From Ignavibacteria bacterium (lineage in GTDB: Bacteria; Bacteroidota; Ignavibacteria; Tepidaquicellales; OLB5): a stretch of DNA of 64,000 nucleotides. The stretch covers positions 383,970-447,969 of the forward strand of contig JAFLBX010000001.1 of NCBI GenBank assembly GCA_017303675.1, given 5' to 3'. Position numbers and translations under genes: made by a program. The notes beneath the pieces are model-generated. The model worked only from the letters and a program-made list of their open reading frames with translations, did not search any database and was not told the DNA's origin. Below, in pieces: positions 17,986-28,045 of this stretch. The first letter of the stretch is position 1, and every line of letters starts with the position of its first letter.

Positions 17986-19161
17986 TCAGACAAACTCTCC
18001 TGCTGCAAATCCGGAAGACCATGCCCACTGAAAGTTATAACCGCCAAGCCAGCCGGTAACATCGACCACTTCACCAATAAAATAGAGGCCGGGTACTTTT
18101 TTTGACTCCATGGTTTTGCTTGATAGCTCATTTGTATCAACTCCACCTTTTGTTACTTCCGCTTTGCCAAATCCTTCGGTTCCTTTAGGAACTAACTTCC
18201 AGCAGTGCAGCATTATTTCTATCATTTCAATTTCTTTATCAGAGAGTTTATTAACCGGTTTTGTTGGAAAATTAAGCTCACACCATTTTTCGGCAAATCT
18301 TTTCGGGAAAAATTTTGAAAGAACATTCACAAGCTCTGTTTTGTTGGGTTTATGTTCATTTAAAACTGATGGCAGATCTGTTTCAGGCAATAGATCGATG
18401 TTTACTGTATCTCCCCCGTTCCAATAGCTTGAAATCTGTAAAATTGCGGGACCGCTCAATCCTTTATGTGTGAACAATATGTTTTCACGGAAGCTGATAT
18501 TGTTACAGCTGACAATAGAGTCTATGGAAAGCCCTGAAAGTTCGCTGTATGCTTTTTCATTCAGTGTGAAAGGTACAAGTGCCGGGACAGTTTTGGTTAA
18601 TTTTAAACCAAATTGTTTGGCGATCTTGTAACCCAGATCACTTGCGCCCATTTGCGGAATTGAAATTCCGCCCGTAGCAATGACAAGTGATTCGGTTATA
18701 AACTCTCCAATATTACTTGTAATACGGAATGATGTTTCGCTGCCTGAATTGTTAATTTGTTCAATGTTATCAATGGTACAGTTTACCTTGATTTCAACAC
18801 CCGCATCATCGCATTCATTTTGCAGCATTTGGACAATTTCTTTGGCGGAGCCGTCACAAAAAAGCTGTCCCAGCTTTTTTTCGTGATACTTGATGCCGTG
18901 ATTTTCAACAAGTGATATGAAATCCTGCGGGGTATACCTAGCCAAAGCTGATTTGCAGAAATGCGGATTATTTGAAATAAAATTTTCGGGTTTAACATCA
19001 AGATTTGTGAAGTTGCACCTTCCTCCGCCGGAAATAAGTATTTTCTTCCCTATCTTTTCAGCATGCTCCAGCACCAGTACTTTCCTGCCGCGTTTTCCGG
19101 CTTCAATTGCACACATAAGTCCCGCAGCGCCCGCGCCGATTATGATGGTGTTGAAGTTCAT
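17986..19161 (-). CDS. HI0933-family NAD(P)/FAD-dependent oxidoreductase
   Basis: The 391-residue flavoprotein starts with the dinucleotide-binding motif IIIGAGAAGLMCAIEAG. The family-specific KKILISGGGRCNFTN follows at ~40, and a C-terminal GLYFIGEVVDVTGWLGGYNFQWAWSSG return motif completes the FAD site. Length and motifs match the HI0933/YhiN family, whose physiological reaction is not established. It is the last gene of the leftward run starting at asnS, 4 bases after the peptidase gene. Confidence 0.88.
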   Translation of the reverse strand: MNFNTIIIGAGAAGLMCAIEAGKRGRKVLVLEHAEKIGKKILISGGGRCNFTNLDVKPENFISNNPHFCKSALARYTPQDFISLVENHGIKYHEKKLGQLFCDGSAKEIVQMLQNECDDAGVEIKVNCTIDNIEQINNSGSETSFRITSNIGEFITESLVIATGGISIPQMGASDLGYKIAKQFGLKLTKTVPALVPFTLNEKAYSELSGLSIDSIVSCNNISFRENILFTHKGLSGPAILQISSYWNGGDTVNIDLLPETDLPSVLNEHKPNKTELVNVLSKFFPKRFAEKWCELNFPTKPVNKLSDKEIEMIEIMLHCWKLVPKGTEGFGKAEVTKGGVDTNELSSKTMESKKVPGLYFIGEVVDVTGWLGGYNFQWAWSSGFAAGEFV

Positions 19162-19165
19162 TTAA

Positions 19166-20674
19166 TTATTTTTTCCATCGTTCTTCATAAATATCTAAAT
19201 ATGTTTCTAATATTTCACCACTAAGAACAAAACCATTATTATTGAATCGTATCAAGATATCTTTTTTAATGAAGAATTCAAAAACATTTCCTACGATAGG
19301 TACAAACTCGTTTGAGTATGATAAATTCTTCAAATAATTAACAATGATTTCGTCATTAAAGAAGTTTACCACTTTCACAGAAACGCTGTCAACAAATATT
19401 CCTATCTCAGGGGGATTTGTTGCCGACAAAGAATCTTTAGGAAACATTGATAAAAAAAGTCTGCTTGTATAATTATTTTCAGTCTCATTTAGTTTGTCAA
19501 ATCCAATAAATTGATAATAACTTACAAAGAATTTGATTTTATCTTTTTTGAAAATTGGAACGTATCCAATATTGCCAACTCTTGATGGTTTACTGGTATC
19601 GGTAATTATAAAATTTAAATCTGGATTTTTATTATATTCATATAAATATACATTCCAATTATTGATTTTGGGAAAACGCAGGGAATTCATTTCAATATTC
19701 TTCACATATTCCAAATCCCCATTCGCTTTCTTATACAATTCCAGATATTTCTTGCCACCTAGCTCGTTAAGCAAAAACGAGTTATACAATCCGGCTACCG
19801 AGTAGCTCATGCTTGCATCGTTGTTATAAAAGCCATCGTTAGTAATAATTGAATCATATGTTAGTATGGCTGATTTTTGAAGATAGTAGCCAAGATCCGT
19901 AACTACACGCGGAGCCATACCGCCCCGGCCGCCAACTGCTACTGCAAATCCTTCCATAAAGAAAGGAAGCGTGTACAATCCCAGTTTTTTGAGTTTGTAG
20001 TTAATTAAAATATGAGCGACTTCATGAAAATGCGTTTGATATGATGTAACTACCTCATCGGTGCCGAGCATTGCCATACCTTTTGCCTTAAAGCCTGTAA
20101 TTTTTTCTACACTCGCCTCATCTTTACAGAAAATGTATCCTATCTTTTCTTTTTCAAGTATGCGTCTTTCTGCAATTGTAAAACCAAGAGTATCAGCAAT
20201 CATATCAACAAACTGGTCAAGCCGCTTGATGCAGTAGTCATTGAAATATCTCGGCTCCTCTATGCGAAAAGTGAAATACTTGCTTTCCTGTTTTTCCCAA
20301 AATCCCGAATGATAAGTGCCGTTTGTTACAAAACCATTATTAAAGTAATATTTACGTGAATAATTCGCTGCAGATACATTGAATATTACTTCTTTGTAAT
20401 TATCACTAAGGGGTTGTTCTTTGAGCTCATATTTATATTTTCCGCTTATGATGCCAGATTTTATTTCATCTGGTAATTCATAGCCAATCAGGATTTTGCT
20501 ATTTACACCGGTGTATTCAATACCAAGCCTGTTGCTTAGAATACGCTCTTCAGCACTGATATAATTGATGATCTCGGATTTATCATAAATAAGTGCATCA
20601 ATAAACTTTTCAGGAATTGATTGAGAAAAAGTAAAAGGGGCTAAAAATAATAGTATTAAAAGGTATTTGTACAT
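19166..20674 (-). CDS. Secreted gluzincin-type metallopeptidase-like protein
   Basis: The protein starts at ATG 20672-20674; the frame is open to 20770 but the extra residues precede a good signal peptide (YKYLLILLFLAPFTFSQ) and overlap yifB. The ~502-residue product has HEVAHIL in its centre and FFMEGFAVAVGG about 25 residues later. Together these give the HExxH plus downstream Glu arrangement of gluzincin (peptidase MA) zinc proteases. No T9SS sorting tail is present, so it probably stays in the periplasm or outer membrane. The family is not otherwise recognised. It ends 4 bases before the flavoprotein gene. Confidence 0.7.
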   Translation of the reverse strand: MYKYLLILLFLAPFTFSQSIPEKFIDALIYDKSEIINYISAEERILSNRLGIEYTGVNSKILIGYELPDEIKSGIISGKYKYELKEQPLSDNYKEVIFNVSAANYSRKYYFNNGFVTNGTYHSGFWEKQESKYFTFRIEEPRYFNDYCIKRLDQFVDMIADTLGFTIAERRILEKEKIGYIFCKDEASVEKITGFKAKGMAMLGTDEVVTSYQTHFHEVAHILINYKLKKLGLYTLPFFMEGFAVAVGGRGGMAPRVVTDLGYYLQKSAILTYDSIITNDGFYNNDASMSYSVAGLYNSFLLNELGGKKYLELYKKANGDLEYVKNIEMNSLRFPKINNWNVYLYEYNKNPDLNFIITDTSKPSRVGNIGYVPIFKKDKIKFFVSYYQFIGFDKLNETENNYTSRLFLSMFPKDSLSATNPPEIGIFVDSVSVKVVNFFNDEIIVNYLKNLSYSNEFVPIVGNVFEFFIKKDILIRFNNNGFVLSGEILETYLDIYEERWKK

Positions 20675-20757
20675 TGTTGATAGTTTTTTTGTAACCTCAT
20701 ACCACGAGAGACAATTTTTGACATTTGGATTTTGGCATTTTGAAATTACGATTCTAA

Positions 20758-22296
20758 TTATCCCATCCACATGGTTCTGTCAAGCGAGCGGTATTGTATA
20801 GCCTCGCTGATGTGAGCAGAAGATATATTTTCTTCACCTGAAAGATCAGCAATTGTTCGGGCGACTTTAAGTATCCTGTCATAAGCACGTGCAGATAGCC
20901 CAAGTTTGGTAATTGCCATTTTCATAAGTTCTTCACTTGCACTATCAATTTTACAGAATTCCCGGATATCTTTTGACTGCATATCAGCATTACTGAAAAT
21001 ATTTTTTTTATCCTTAAATCTTTTCAGCTGTATCTCCCGGGCTTTAATGACCCTTGCTCTGATATCTGCTGAAGGCTCACCGGTTTGAGCGCTTGAAAGC
21101 TCCTTATATTTAACAGCCTGAACCTGTATATGAATATCTATCCTGTCAAGCAAAGGCCCCGAAATTTTTGACATATACCGCTGTATCTGCTGCGGCTGGC
21201 AGCTGCAATCCTGGTTCGGATTGCCGTAATTGCCGCACGGGCATGGGTTCATTGCCGATGCCAGCATAAAATTACATGGGTAATCTACGGTGATTTTTGA
21301 TCTGGAAATTGTCACCCTTCCGTCTTCAAGCGGCTGGCGCATAACTTCAAGTACATTCTTTTTAAACTCCGGAAGCTCATCAAGAAAAAGTACTCCGTGA
21401 TGAGCGAAGGAGATCTCTCCCGGCTTTGCCGCGGGTCCCCCGCCAACAAGCGCAACATCACTTATAGTATGATGCGGTGAACGGTAGGGTCTGATCGATA
21501 CCAGTGCAGTATTCGAAGGAAGAAGTCCGGCAACTGAATGGATTTTAGTAGTCTCAAGGGCTTCATCAAAAGACATTGGCGGAAGGATAGTTGGTATACG
21601 CTTTGCAAGCATTGTTTTACCCGAGCCCGGGGGACCAACCATTATAATATTATGCCCGCCTGCTGCTGCAACTTCGAGCGCACGTTTTACTTCTATCTGC
21701 CCTTTAACATCGGCAAAATCAACAATACTTTTCTGGTCAACATTAAATATTTCATCCAGGTTAACCCTGAACGGCTCCAGGCCGCCTCCGTTGTTCAGGA
21801 ATTCCACAACTTCAATTAATGAACCAAGCGGATGTACATCAATACCTTCAACCATGGCTGCTTCGCGTGCATTCTCTTCAGGTATGATCATGCCTTTCAG
21901 ACCCTGCCTTTTAGCTTCTATTGCTATTGGCAGGATACCTTTTACAGGTCTAAGCTTGCCATCTAAAGAAAGTTCGCCTGCAAAAAGGTAATCACCCAGC
22001 ATATCAGGCTTAACCTGTTCTGTTTCGCACAATATTCCGATTGCTATAGGCAGGTCAAATCCGCTGCCTTCTTTTCTTACATCGGCGGGAGCTAAATTAA
22101 CTGTAACTTTCTGTACCGGAAAGAATAAAGAAGAATTTTTGATAGCTGCGCTTACTCTTTCTGCAGATTCTTTTACAGCGCTGTCCGGAAGTCCTACAAT
22201 AATTATTTTTGGCAGGGATTTTTCAACATGCGTTTCAATTGTTACCCTGAAAGCATTCACACCAACTGTGGTTGAGCCAATTACAGATGATATCAT
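20758..22296 (-). CDS. comM: YifB/ComM-family Mg-chelatase-like AAA+ ATPase
   Basis: The 512-residue protein has the three ComM parts. The N-terminal Lon-protease-like fold carries VGLPDSAVKESAERV and the NLAPADVRKEGSGFDLP motif. The AAA+ core has Walker A GPPGSGKTML (~residue 220) and LFLDELPEF as Walker B, and the ATPase insert holds NPCPCGNYG with further cysteines. A C-terminal Mg-chelatase domain follows. ComM is a hexameric helicase that promotes branch migration during natural transformation. Other competence genes are not in this window. It lies 44 bases after the lipoprotein gene in the same leftward run. Confidence 0.92.
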   Translation of the reverse strand: MISSVIGSTTVGVNAFRVTIETHVEKSLPKIIIVGLPDSAVKESAERVSAAIKNSSLFFPVQKVTVNLAPADVRKEGSGFDLPIAIGILCETEQVKPDMLGDYLFAGELSLDGKLRPVKGILPIAIEAKRQGLKGMIIPEENAREAAMVEGIDVHPLGSLIEVVEFLNNGGGLEPFRVNLDEIFNVDQKSIVDFADVKGQIEVKRALEVAAAGGHNIIMVGPPGSGKTMLAKRIPTILPPMSFDEALETTKIHSVAGLLPSNTALVSIRPYRSPHHTISDVALVGGGPAAKPGEISFAHHGVLFLDELPEFKKNVLEVMRQPLEDGRVTISRSKITVDYPCNFMLASAMNPCPCGNYGNPNQDCSCQPQQIQRYMSKISGPLLDRIDIHIQVQAVKYKELSSAQTGEPSADIRARVIKAREIQLKRFKDKKNIFSNADMQSKDIREFCKIDSASEELMKMAITKLGLSARAYDRILKVARTIADLSGEENISSAHISEAIQYRSLDRTMWMG

Positions 22297-22340
22297 TAAA
22301 TATTATTTTAAAGCCATAAAGGCAGGTTTATAAATTTATT

Positions 22341-23417
22341 TCAAAATATCCTTTGCAGCCGTATTTCCCTAATATCCTTTTCGCTTAGCTTTGCTTCAAT
22401 TACTACAGTTTTATCAAATACATTTGTTTCAACATTATCCAGCAGCTTTATTGCCGGAGGCGGCTTTTTACCGCTTAATGTGGTCGAAAGCTTTGCAAGT
22501 GCAATTACAGCTTCCATTCTGTTCTTTAACTCAACTGCAGAATTGTTATCCTCGCATTCATTCTGCATAACTATATCAATTTCATCTGTCATCTTAACTG
22601 AAAAGGCGACAGAATTTATCTTTTTATAAATAGAAAATAATTCAGCCATTTCTTCACTTTGCGTGGTATCATTCAGGTTCAGTGAATCACCGCTCTCGCT
22701 ACCGGGCATTACAGGCTGTTTCTTTTTGTTCATATCAGAAAAATTCTCAAATATTCCCCTGATAAAAAGCTTTTGATTTGAGATCATCCATAGATTTTCC
22801 TTGTACTTTATCATTTCAATCTCTTTCATAAGATTAAAATTCGTTAAAAGACCGGAGTTTGAAGTATCTGTAACAGTAAATGTATTTTCTATAAGCTTAA
22901 GGTAATTGCTGGCACAAAGAGTGAAATCATCTTTAAAATAAAAATTCAGGTTGGCATCTAGCTGTTTATAAACAGTAATTCCGTTAGGATATTCTATTTT
23001 AGTATAAAGGGTATCGGCTGAAACGTAATCGTTAACTCTTTTACGGTCAAATGTGCCTTTTACCACTATGGCGTTATCGCCTATCCATGAATTTGAAAAA
23101 TACATTTCATCAATACCGTTTGATATGCTAACGCCTGCTGCCTGGTTTATGAGACTAAGAAACCCCCCGAAGTTGCGTTCCGCGCTGAAAACAGAATCCG
23201 AAAGGAACTGTTCCCAGAACCGGGTATCACGCATTTTTTTGAAGTTGAAATACATTACAAACTGCGGGTCATTTTGCAGTAAGGCCAGATTTTGCTTAAC
23301 TGTCAGCGGTAACGGGTCAGGATCAAGCTTCTTTCCGCAATTTACAATGAACAATGAGCAATTAACAATAATTACGAGGTAAGCAATACTTCTGTACAGT
23401 CTCTTTTTATTGTTCAT
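22341..23417 (-). CDS. Putative lipoprotein, unknown function
   Basis: The 358-residue protein has a hydrophobic N-terminus ending IVNCSLFIVNCGKK, whose second cysteine could be a lipobox Cys, although Asn at -1 is poor. The mature part is mixed alpha/beta with no motif I recognise. The signal sequence is built on a short tandem DNA repeat (two ATTGT-AATTGC units). Related AT-rich copies lie inverted around it (see the repeat entry), so this start may have been shaped by repeat insertion. It follows the ABC permease by 26 bases and may be a substrate-linked envelope component of that exporter. Confidence 0.6.
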   Translation of the reverse strand: MNNKKRLYRSIAYLVIIVNCSLFIVNCGKKLDPDPLPLTVKQNLALLQNDPQFVMYFNFKKMRDTRFWEQFLSDSVFSAERNFGGFLSLINQAAGVSISNGIDEMYFSNSWIGDNAIVVKGTFDRKRVNDYVSADTLYTKIEYPNGITVYKQLDANLNFYFKDDFTLCASNYLKLIENTFTVTDTSNSGLLTNFNLMKEIEMIKYKENLWMISNQKLFIRGIFENFSDMNKKKQPVMPGSESGDSLNLNDTTQSEEMAELFSIYKKINSVAFSVKMTDEIDIVMQNECEDNNSAVELKNRMEAVIALAKLSTTLSGKKPPPAIKLLDNVETNVFDKTVVIEAKLSEKDIREIRLQRIF

Positions 23418-23439
23418 TGTTAATTGACAATTGTAAATT
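23339..23439. repeat. Inverted AT-rich repeat within and before the lipoprotein signal sequence
   Basis: At 23339-23374 and 23409-23439 lie related sequences in opposite orientation, both built from AATTTACAAT, CAATTAACAAT and AATGAACAAT modules. The left copy encodes the signal peptide end; the right copy straddles the ATG. Confidence 0.55.
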
Positions 23440-23443
23440 AAAA

Positions 23444-24277
23444 TTAATAGTCTTTCTTAGCGAAATAATAAACTGAATAAGCCATAGTTACCAGTAAAAA
23501 TAACACTGAGCTTACAGGTGAAAGCCATGATACAGTAAAGATTCCCGTTTCAGCATTAGAAGAACTTTTCCACATATTAATGGTATCTCCGTTTATCATA
23601 GAAGTGGTAACATCCCTGAATTCACCCGGCTTCGGAAGCAGGTAATACAGGAAATCAAATATAAATTTAACTGTTTCATTGCTTACCAGCGAAAATATAA
23701 CAGCTTCTCTTACAGAAAGAAGCGGGCACAGAACAAATATCAGGAAAAAATTCACCAGAATAGCCACTACTGTGCTTTGGGTTGTTAAACCTATTATTAC
23801 TACTATGCTGTACATTACTGCAAATGCCAGGGTTAACCATACAATTGAAAGCAGAAATGTCGGATCCCAGAAACCTGATTTTAGCGAAAGTATCAGCCAA
23901 ATTGAACCCAATAAGAAAACCATACTGATAAATACGAACAGAACAGCACCTAAATACTTTGAAATCAGGATCATCGGTCTTGATATCGGTTTTGATATCA
24001 GCAGATCAATGGTGCCTTTTTCAAGCATTGAGGGGATGAAAGATGCAGTGGATATCAGTGAGAAAAAAATGATCAGGTTCCATGATATTGTCAAAAAGCC
24101 GGTTTCAACCTGCAGAACAAGCATTTTGGAATCAGCCAGGCTCATCACGCCTTCGACGGAATCCATGTTCACCAGAAATATCATAATTAGAATAACAATG
24201 GCATAGAATATATAATAACCTATAAATATTTTCTTTGCCAGCGCTTCACGGAAAGTATTTTGAATTATTGTCAGCAT
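23444..24277 (-). CDS. ABC-2 type transporter permease
   Basis: The 277-residue membrane protein has about six hydrophobic helices and an N-terminal amphipathic start (TIIQNTFREALAKKIFIGYYIF), typical of NosY/ABC-2 permeases. The conserved KGTIDLLISKPISRPMILISKYLGA segment follows helix 2. It overlaps no neighbour but is only 9 bases after the ATPase gene, so the two form one exporter. The substrate is not deducible. Confidence 0.88.
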   Translation of the reverse strand: MLTIIQNTFREALAKKIFIGYYIFYAIVILIMIFLVNMDSVEGVMSLADSKMLVLQVETGFLTISWNLIIFFSLISTASFIPSMLEKGTIDLLISKPISRPMILISKYLGAVLFVFISMVFLLGSIWLILSLKSGFWDPTFLLSIVWLTLAFAVMYSIVVIIGLTTQSTVVAILVNFFLIFVLCPLLSVREAVIFSLVSNETVKFIFDFLYYLLPKPGEFRDVTTSMINGDTINMWKSSSNAETGIFTVSWLSPVSSVLFLLVTMAYSVYYFAKKDY

Positions 24278-24286
24278 TATATATCC

Positions 24287-25219
24287 TTAGTTGGTATTAT
24301 CCTTTTTGATTACGTTTATAAATAATTCCTCAAGAGTACTTGTTTTCTGATTTACGGTCTGTATCTTAACACCGCTTGAGCGCAGAGTATCAATTATAAC
24401 ATTCAGTTTATCGATACCTGATTCAGTATTAATTTCCTTTTCACCAATGCCTGCACTGCCATCAACTGCAAGAACCTTCTGCTTTACATCCATTGTTAAT
24501 GCATCTACAGTATGAACGGCAAAAATATTTTCAGCCTTCGTAAGGTCATCAACATTACCTTCTTTTATAAGGTCTCCCTTATTTAAGATAGCAACCCTGT
24601 CACAAATCATTTCAACTTCTGAAAGCAGGTGAGAGTTTAGAAATATTGTCTTGCCTCTTGATTTGATCTGAGCAAGTATATCACGTATCTCTTTCCTTCC
24701 AATTGGGTCAACACCATCGGTCGGTTCATCAAGGAAGATCAGGTCGGGATCGCTTAACATTGACTGTGCAAGACCCAGCTTCTGCATCATACCTTTAGAA
24801 TACTTCTTGATCCTGGTTTTGCGCCATTGCGTAAGATTCATCATACCAAGCATTTCATCGATGCGTTTATTCATATCAGCACCGGCCTTCATTCCTGAGA
24901 GCTGACCGTAATACATCAGCACCTGTTCTCCGGTCAAATAACTGGGAAACTTATGATTTTCAGGCAAATATCCTACCTTAGTTTTGGCTTTATGGTTCTT
25001 TACATCAGTACCAAAAAGCTTTGCTGAACCGTTTGTTGGAAATGTAATTGCAAGAAGTATCTTTATGAGTGTCGTTTTACCGGCTCCGTTCGGACCCAGC
25101 AAGCCAAAGATCTCTCCCTGCTCAACATTGAAAGTAAAATCATTCAAAGCATTAACTTTCTGCTTTGAAAACTTTTGGGTGTACTCTTTGTACAGATTCT
25201 GCGTTTCTATTACGTGCAT
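24287..25219 (-). CDS. ABC transporter ATP-binding protein
   Basis: The 310-residue cytoplasmic ATPase has all nucleotide-site motifs in order: Walker A GLLGPNGAGKTTLIK (~residue 38), the signature YSKGMMQKLGLAQ (~140), Walker B LIFLDEPTDGVDP (~160) and the switch histidine in NSHLLSEVE (~195). The C-terminal ~80 residues form the extra domain common in ABC-2 export ATPases. With the following permease gene it makes an exporter, and the lipoprotein gene downstream may belong with it. It starts 3 bases after the NYN protein gene. Confidence 0.92.
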   Translation of the reverse strand: MHVIETQNLYKEYTQKFSKQKVNALNDFTFNVEQGEIFGLLGPNGAGKTTLIKILLAITFPTNGSAKLFGTDVKNHKAKTKVGYLPENHKFPSYLTGEQVLMYYGQLSGMKAGADMNKRIDEMLGMMNLTQWRKTRIKKYSKGMMQKLGLAQSMLSDPDLIFLDEPTDGVDPIGRKEIRDILAQIKSRGKTIFLNSHLLSEVEMICDRVAILNKGDLIKEGNVDDLTKAENIFAVHTVDALTMDVKQKVLAVDGSAGIGEKEINTESGIDKLNVIIDTLRSSGVKIQTVNQKTSTLEELFINVIKKDNTN

Positions 25220-25222
25220 ATA

Positions 25223-25714
25223 TTATTTTTTAGTAAATTCCTTTAGTAAAAATTCAAATTCGCCGCGGGTAACTACTGATGGTTTTTCCTTTGATTCACG
25301 AATAGCTTCAACCCGCTCAGTTCTTCTATCCTTTACTTCCCCCCAAAAGCTTTCCGATGTAAGTATCCTTGAACCGCATTCTTTTGCGAAGGATGATACT
25401 TCCCTGTCACTTGAGACTACTTTTAAAAGCTTTGGGTTTCTTGATTTTTCTATCAGGTGTTTTATCAATGCGTCAGCGTGGCCGTAGTCGGGTCCAACGC
25501 CTGTTTTAGAGAACTTTACGCTGATATTGCCTTCATGTTTATTCTGCCCGAAACCATCAAATACAATAATACATTTAGTGCTTCTGCCGTGGTAATGGTT
25601 GCGAAGCTTCTGTATCATGGTATCTACACATATATCCTGTGACTGAGCCAGCAGTATCCTAAGCTCGGTTACCTTATGCATCAGGTTATATGCGTCTATT
25701 ATTATGGTTTCCAT
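25223..25714 (-). CDS. NYN-domain protein (YacP-like, predicted RNase)
   Basis: The 163-residue protein has the PIN-like NYN fold. It opens IIIDAYNLMHKV with the first acidic residue, then CIIVFDGFGQNKHEG, and DYGHADALIKHLIEK, and VVSSDREVSSFAKECG. The conserved aspartates of PIN/NYN nucleases are present. YacP-like proteins are predicted endoribonucleases; activity here is inferred. It sits between asnS (35 bases) and the ABC ATPase gene (3 bases). Confidence 0.82.
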   Translation of the reverse strand: METIIIDAYNLMHKVTELRILLAQSQDICVDTMIQKLRNHYHGRSTKCIIVFDGFGQNKHEGNISVKFSKTGVGPDYGHADALIKHLIEKSRNPKLLKVVSSDREVSSFAKECGSRILTSESFWGEVKDRRTERVEAIRESKEKPSVVTRGEFEFLLKEFTKK

Positions 25715-25749
25715 CTGATCTGTATAATTTCACTGAGCCAGCTAAAAAT

Positions 25750-27090
25750 TTACGGCCGGTTCCTGTACATCAGCCTTGGGAACGGAATTGACTCTCTAAC
25801 ATGATCAAGCTTACATAACCAGCAAACAACACGTTCTATACCCATGCCGAACCCGCTGTGCGGCACGCTGCCGAACCTGCGGAGATCCAGATACCACTGA
25901 AACGCATCCATAGGCAGATTATGTTCCTTAATTCTTGTTTCAAGAAGCTGCAGGTCATCTTCACGTTCACTCCCGCCAACTATTTCACCGTAACCTTCAG
26001 GCGCAAGCACATCAACTCCTCGCACCACTTTTGGATTTTCAGGATCACGTTTCATATAAAATGCCTTTGCTTCAGAAGGCCAGTTGTATACCATTACAGG
26101 CCTGTCATAATCTTCAACAACTGCTTCTTCATGGGGAGCTCCAAAATCTTCACCCCATGGGAATGGCCTGATCTCCTCTTCACCGCCATCAGCTTTTTTA
26201 CGGATTAGCGGAACATTCTTTTTATTGATTATCTCAACAGCTTCATCGTAAGTTATTCTTGGAAACGGTTTTTTGACCGCCTCAAGTTTTGATATATCAC
26301 GCTCAAGTATTTCAAGCTCTTTTTTTCTGTTCTTAATTACGCGCTCAACTATATATACAATAAAATCCTCAATAAGATCCATATCATCGTAAATATCATA
26401 GAATGCCATTTCAGGCTCTATCATCCAGAACTCGGTTAAATGCCTGCGGGTCTTTGATTTTTCGGCGCGGAAAGTTGGGCCGAAATCATATACTTTACCC
26501 AATGCCATTGCGCCGGCTTCGGCATATAATTGACCTGTCTGCGCAAGATAAGCCTTGCCAAGATCGAAATAATCTGATGAGAACAATGTTGTTGTACCTT
26601 CAGCAGCGTTTGGTGTAAATATAGGTGAATCAAAAAGCGTAAAGCCGTTATCATACATGTAATCACGGCATGCCTTAATAATTTCTTCACGAACTTTAAT
26701 TATCGCAGTCTGCCTTTGCGAGCGCACCCACAAATGCCTGTGGTCAGCAAGGAATTCAATCCCGTGATCCTTTGGTGTTATAGGATATGGATCTGCTATC
26801 TGCACAATTTCAATATCTTTAACATGCAGCTCATACTCTTCCTTCTTGGGATGTTTAGCAACAGTACCTGTTACAATGAGTGATGATTCCTGTGTAAGCT
26901 TTTTAAAATCTTCCCAAACTTTTTCTGTTACTTCTTTCTGTGATACAACTCCCTGAATGATCCCGGTACCATCTCTTAACTGCGGGAACATTAATTTACC
27001 TGAAGTACGGATATTATACAGCCATCCCCGGATAATTACTTCCTGGCCTACGAAATCTGCAATTTTATCTATGTAATAGCGATTTTTCAC
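25750..27090 (-). CDS. asnS: Asparaginyl-tRNA synthetase
   Basis: The 446-residue class IIb synthetase starts with the OB-fold anticodon domain ([16 protein letters not shown]). Its catalytic core carries motif 2 ([17 protein letters not shown]), with [19 protein letters not shown] just before it, and motif 3 ([14 protein letters not shown]). The AsnRS-type string EKSKTRRHL and the length favour asparagine over aspartate specificity. The first gene of the long leftward run, preceded by a 247-base gap holding a repeat. Confidence 0.93.
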   Translation of the reverse strand: MKNRYYIDKIADFVGQEVIIRGWLYNIRTSGKLMFPQLRDGTGIIQGVVSQKEVTEKVWEDFKKLTQESSLIVTGTVAKHPKKEEYELHVKDIEIVQIADPYPITPKDHGIEFLADHRHLWVRSQRQTAIIKVREEIIKACRDYMYDNGFTLFDSPIFTPNAAEGTTTLFSSDYFDLGKAYLAQTGQLYAEAGAMALGKVYDFGPTFRAEKSKTRRHLTEFWMIEPEMAFYDIYDDMDLIEDFIVYIVERVIKNRKKELEILERDISKLEAVKKPFPRITYDEAVEIINKKNVPLIRKKADGGEEEIRPFPWGEDFGAPHEEAVVEDYDRPVMVYNWPSEAKAFYMKRDPENPKVVRGVDVLAPEGYGEIVGGSEREDDLQLLETRIKEHNLPMDAFQWYLDLRRFGSVPHSGFGMGIERVVCWLCKLDHVRESIPFPRLMYRNRP

Positions 27091-27183
27091 GATTTTCTCC
27101 CTGAAAATATAGGTTTTCTGTTGATATTACGGAAATTACCGAAAATTTGAGAGTGTTACAATGAATAAAATGGAAGGCAATAA

Positions 27184-27240
27184 GCATCGTCAAAGACGGA
27201 TTTCAATCTGCAAAAGCAGATTTCAAGAAGTGAAAAAGCA
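27184..27240. repeat. Left copy of a ~57-bp REP-like inverted repeat
   Basis: GCATCGTCAAAGACGGATTT begins a unit with an internal perfect hairpin AATCTGC-AAAA-GCAGATT. It matches, in opposite orientation, the unit at 28046-28103 with about 49 of 57 bases identical. Confidence 0.8.
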
Positions 27241-27337
27241 AAAAATCAACAGTTGTTTCTACATTTAATATTACTAAAAATTGAAGTAATTTAGTTATAA
27301 GTTTAATTGAAGTAAAACCTTGAACAAAAAAATTATC

Positions 27338-28027
27338 ATGAAAAACTTATTTTATATAACTGCTTCCTTAACTATACTTCTTTTTTTATCGTCATGCACA
27401 ACAGTTTATATTCCAACTGAAGTAAATGCTCCCGCATTTAATGAAGCTAACCAGTTCAAAGGCGGAGTTTCTATAGGGAACAGCGGTACCAACCTGCAGG
27501 CAGGTTATTCATTTTACACTAATTTTGCTGTAATAGGTGATTTATCATATCTTGATAAAAGAAGCAGTGAGCCGCGCTTCCAAAGGCAGTGGGGTTTTGG
27601 GCTGGGGTATTTTACCCGGATGAGTAAAAAGGATTCAATGTTCTATGAGATATTCGGAGGATATGGTAAAATCAGAATAAACTCTTCTTATGAAGACCAG
27701 GCTTTAACAAACGGACCCGGTTTCGAAAATGCTGATTACCACCGGTTTTTTGTTATACAGAATTTTTCAGTCCAGCAGGAATTTATAGACTTTATTGTTT
27801 CTGTCAGGTTAAGCTATTATAATTTTATCAGGTATGAATTTCATGAAATAAAGGATCCCCTAATGCCGCAGGCAATTGGAATTGAACCCGCTTTCAAAAT
27901 AAGAATGGGCGGAGAGTTCCTTAAGATTAAAATTCAATTGGGATATAACCTGATCAATTCCATTAAGGGGCCAGATTTCAATTATGACAGAGGCTTCGGG
28001 CTTGTAGGCCTTGAGTGCAGCTTCTAG
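27338..28027 (+). CDS. Outer-membrane-type lipoprotein, unknown function
   Basis: The ~229-residue protein has a lipoprotein signal (ITASLTILLFLSSC, lipobox LSSC) then alternating beta strands ending in LVGLECSF, with an aromatic C-terminal residue typical of outer-membrane barrels. It may be a small barrel or outer-membrane-associated lipoprotein. TTG 27320 gives six more residues; ATG 27338 (KNLFYITAS) is chosen as it opens the signal peptide directly. The gene is flanked by two inverted copies of a REP-like repeat, so the unit may have moved as a block. Confidence 0.65.
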   Translation: MKNLFYITASLTILLFLSSCTTVYIPTEVNAPAFNEANQFKGGVSIGNSGTNLQAGYSFYTNFAVIGDLSYLDKRSSEPRFQRQWGFGLGYFTRMSKKDSMFYEIFGGYGKIRINSSYEDQALTNGPGFENADYHRFFVIQNFSVQQEFIDFIVSVRLSYYNFIRYEFHEIKDPLMPQAIGIEPAFKIRMGGEFLKIKIQLGYNLINSIKGPDFNYDRGFGLVGLECSF

Positions 28028-28045
28028 ATAAACCTTAACTTGTTT

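Noticed and set aside
20675-20770. N-terminal extension of the gluzincin gene
   Set aside because: It overlaps yifB and precedes a normal signal peptide, so ATG 20674 is preferred.
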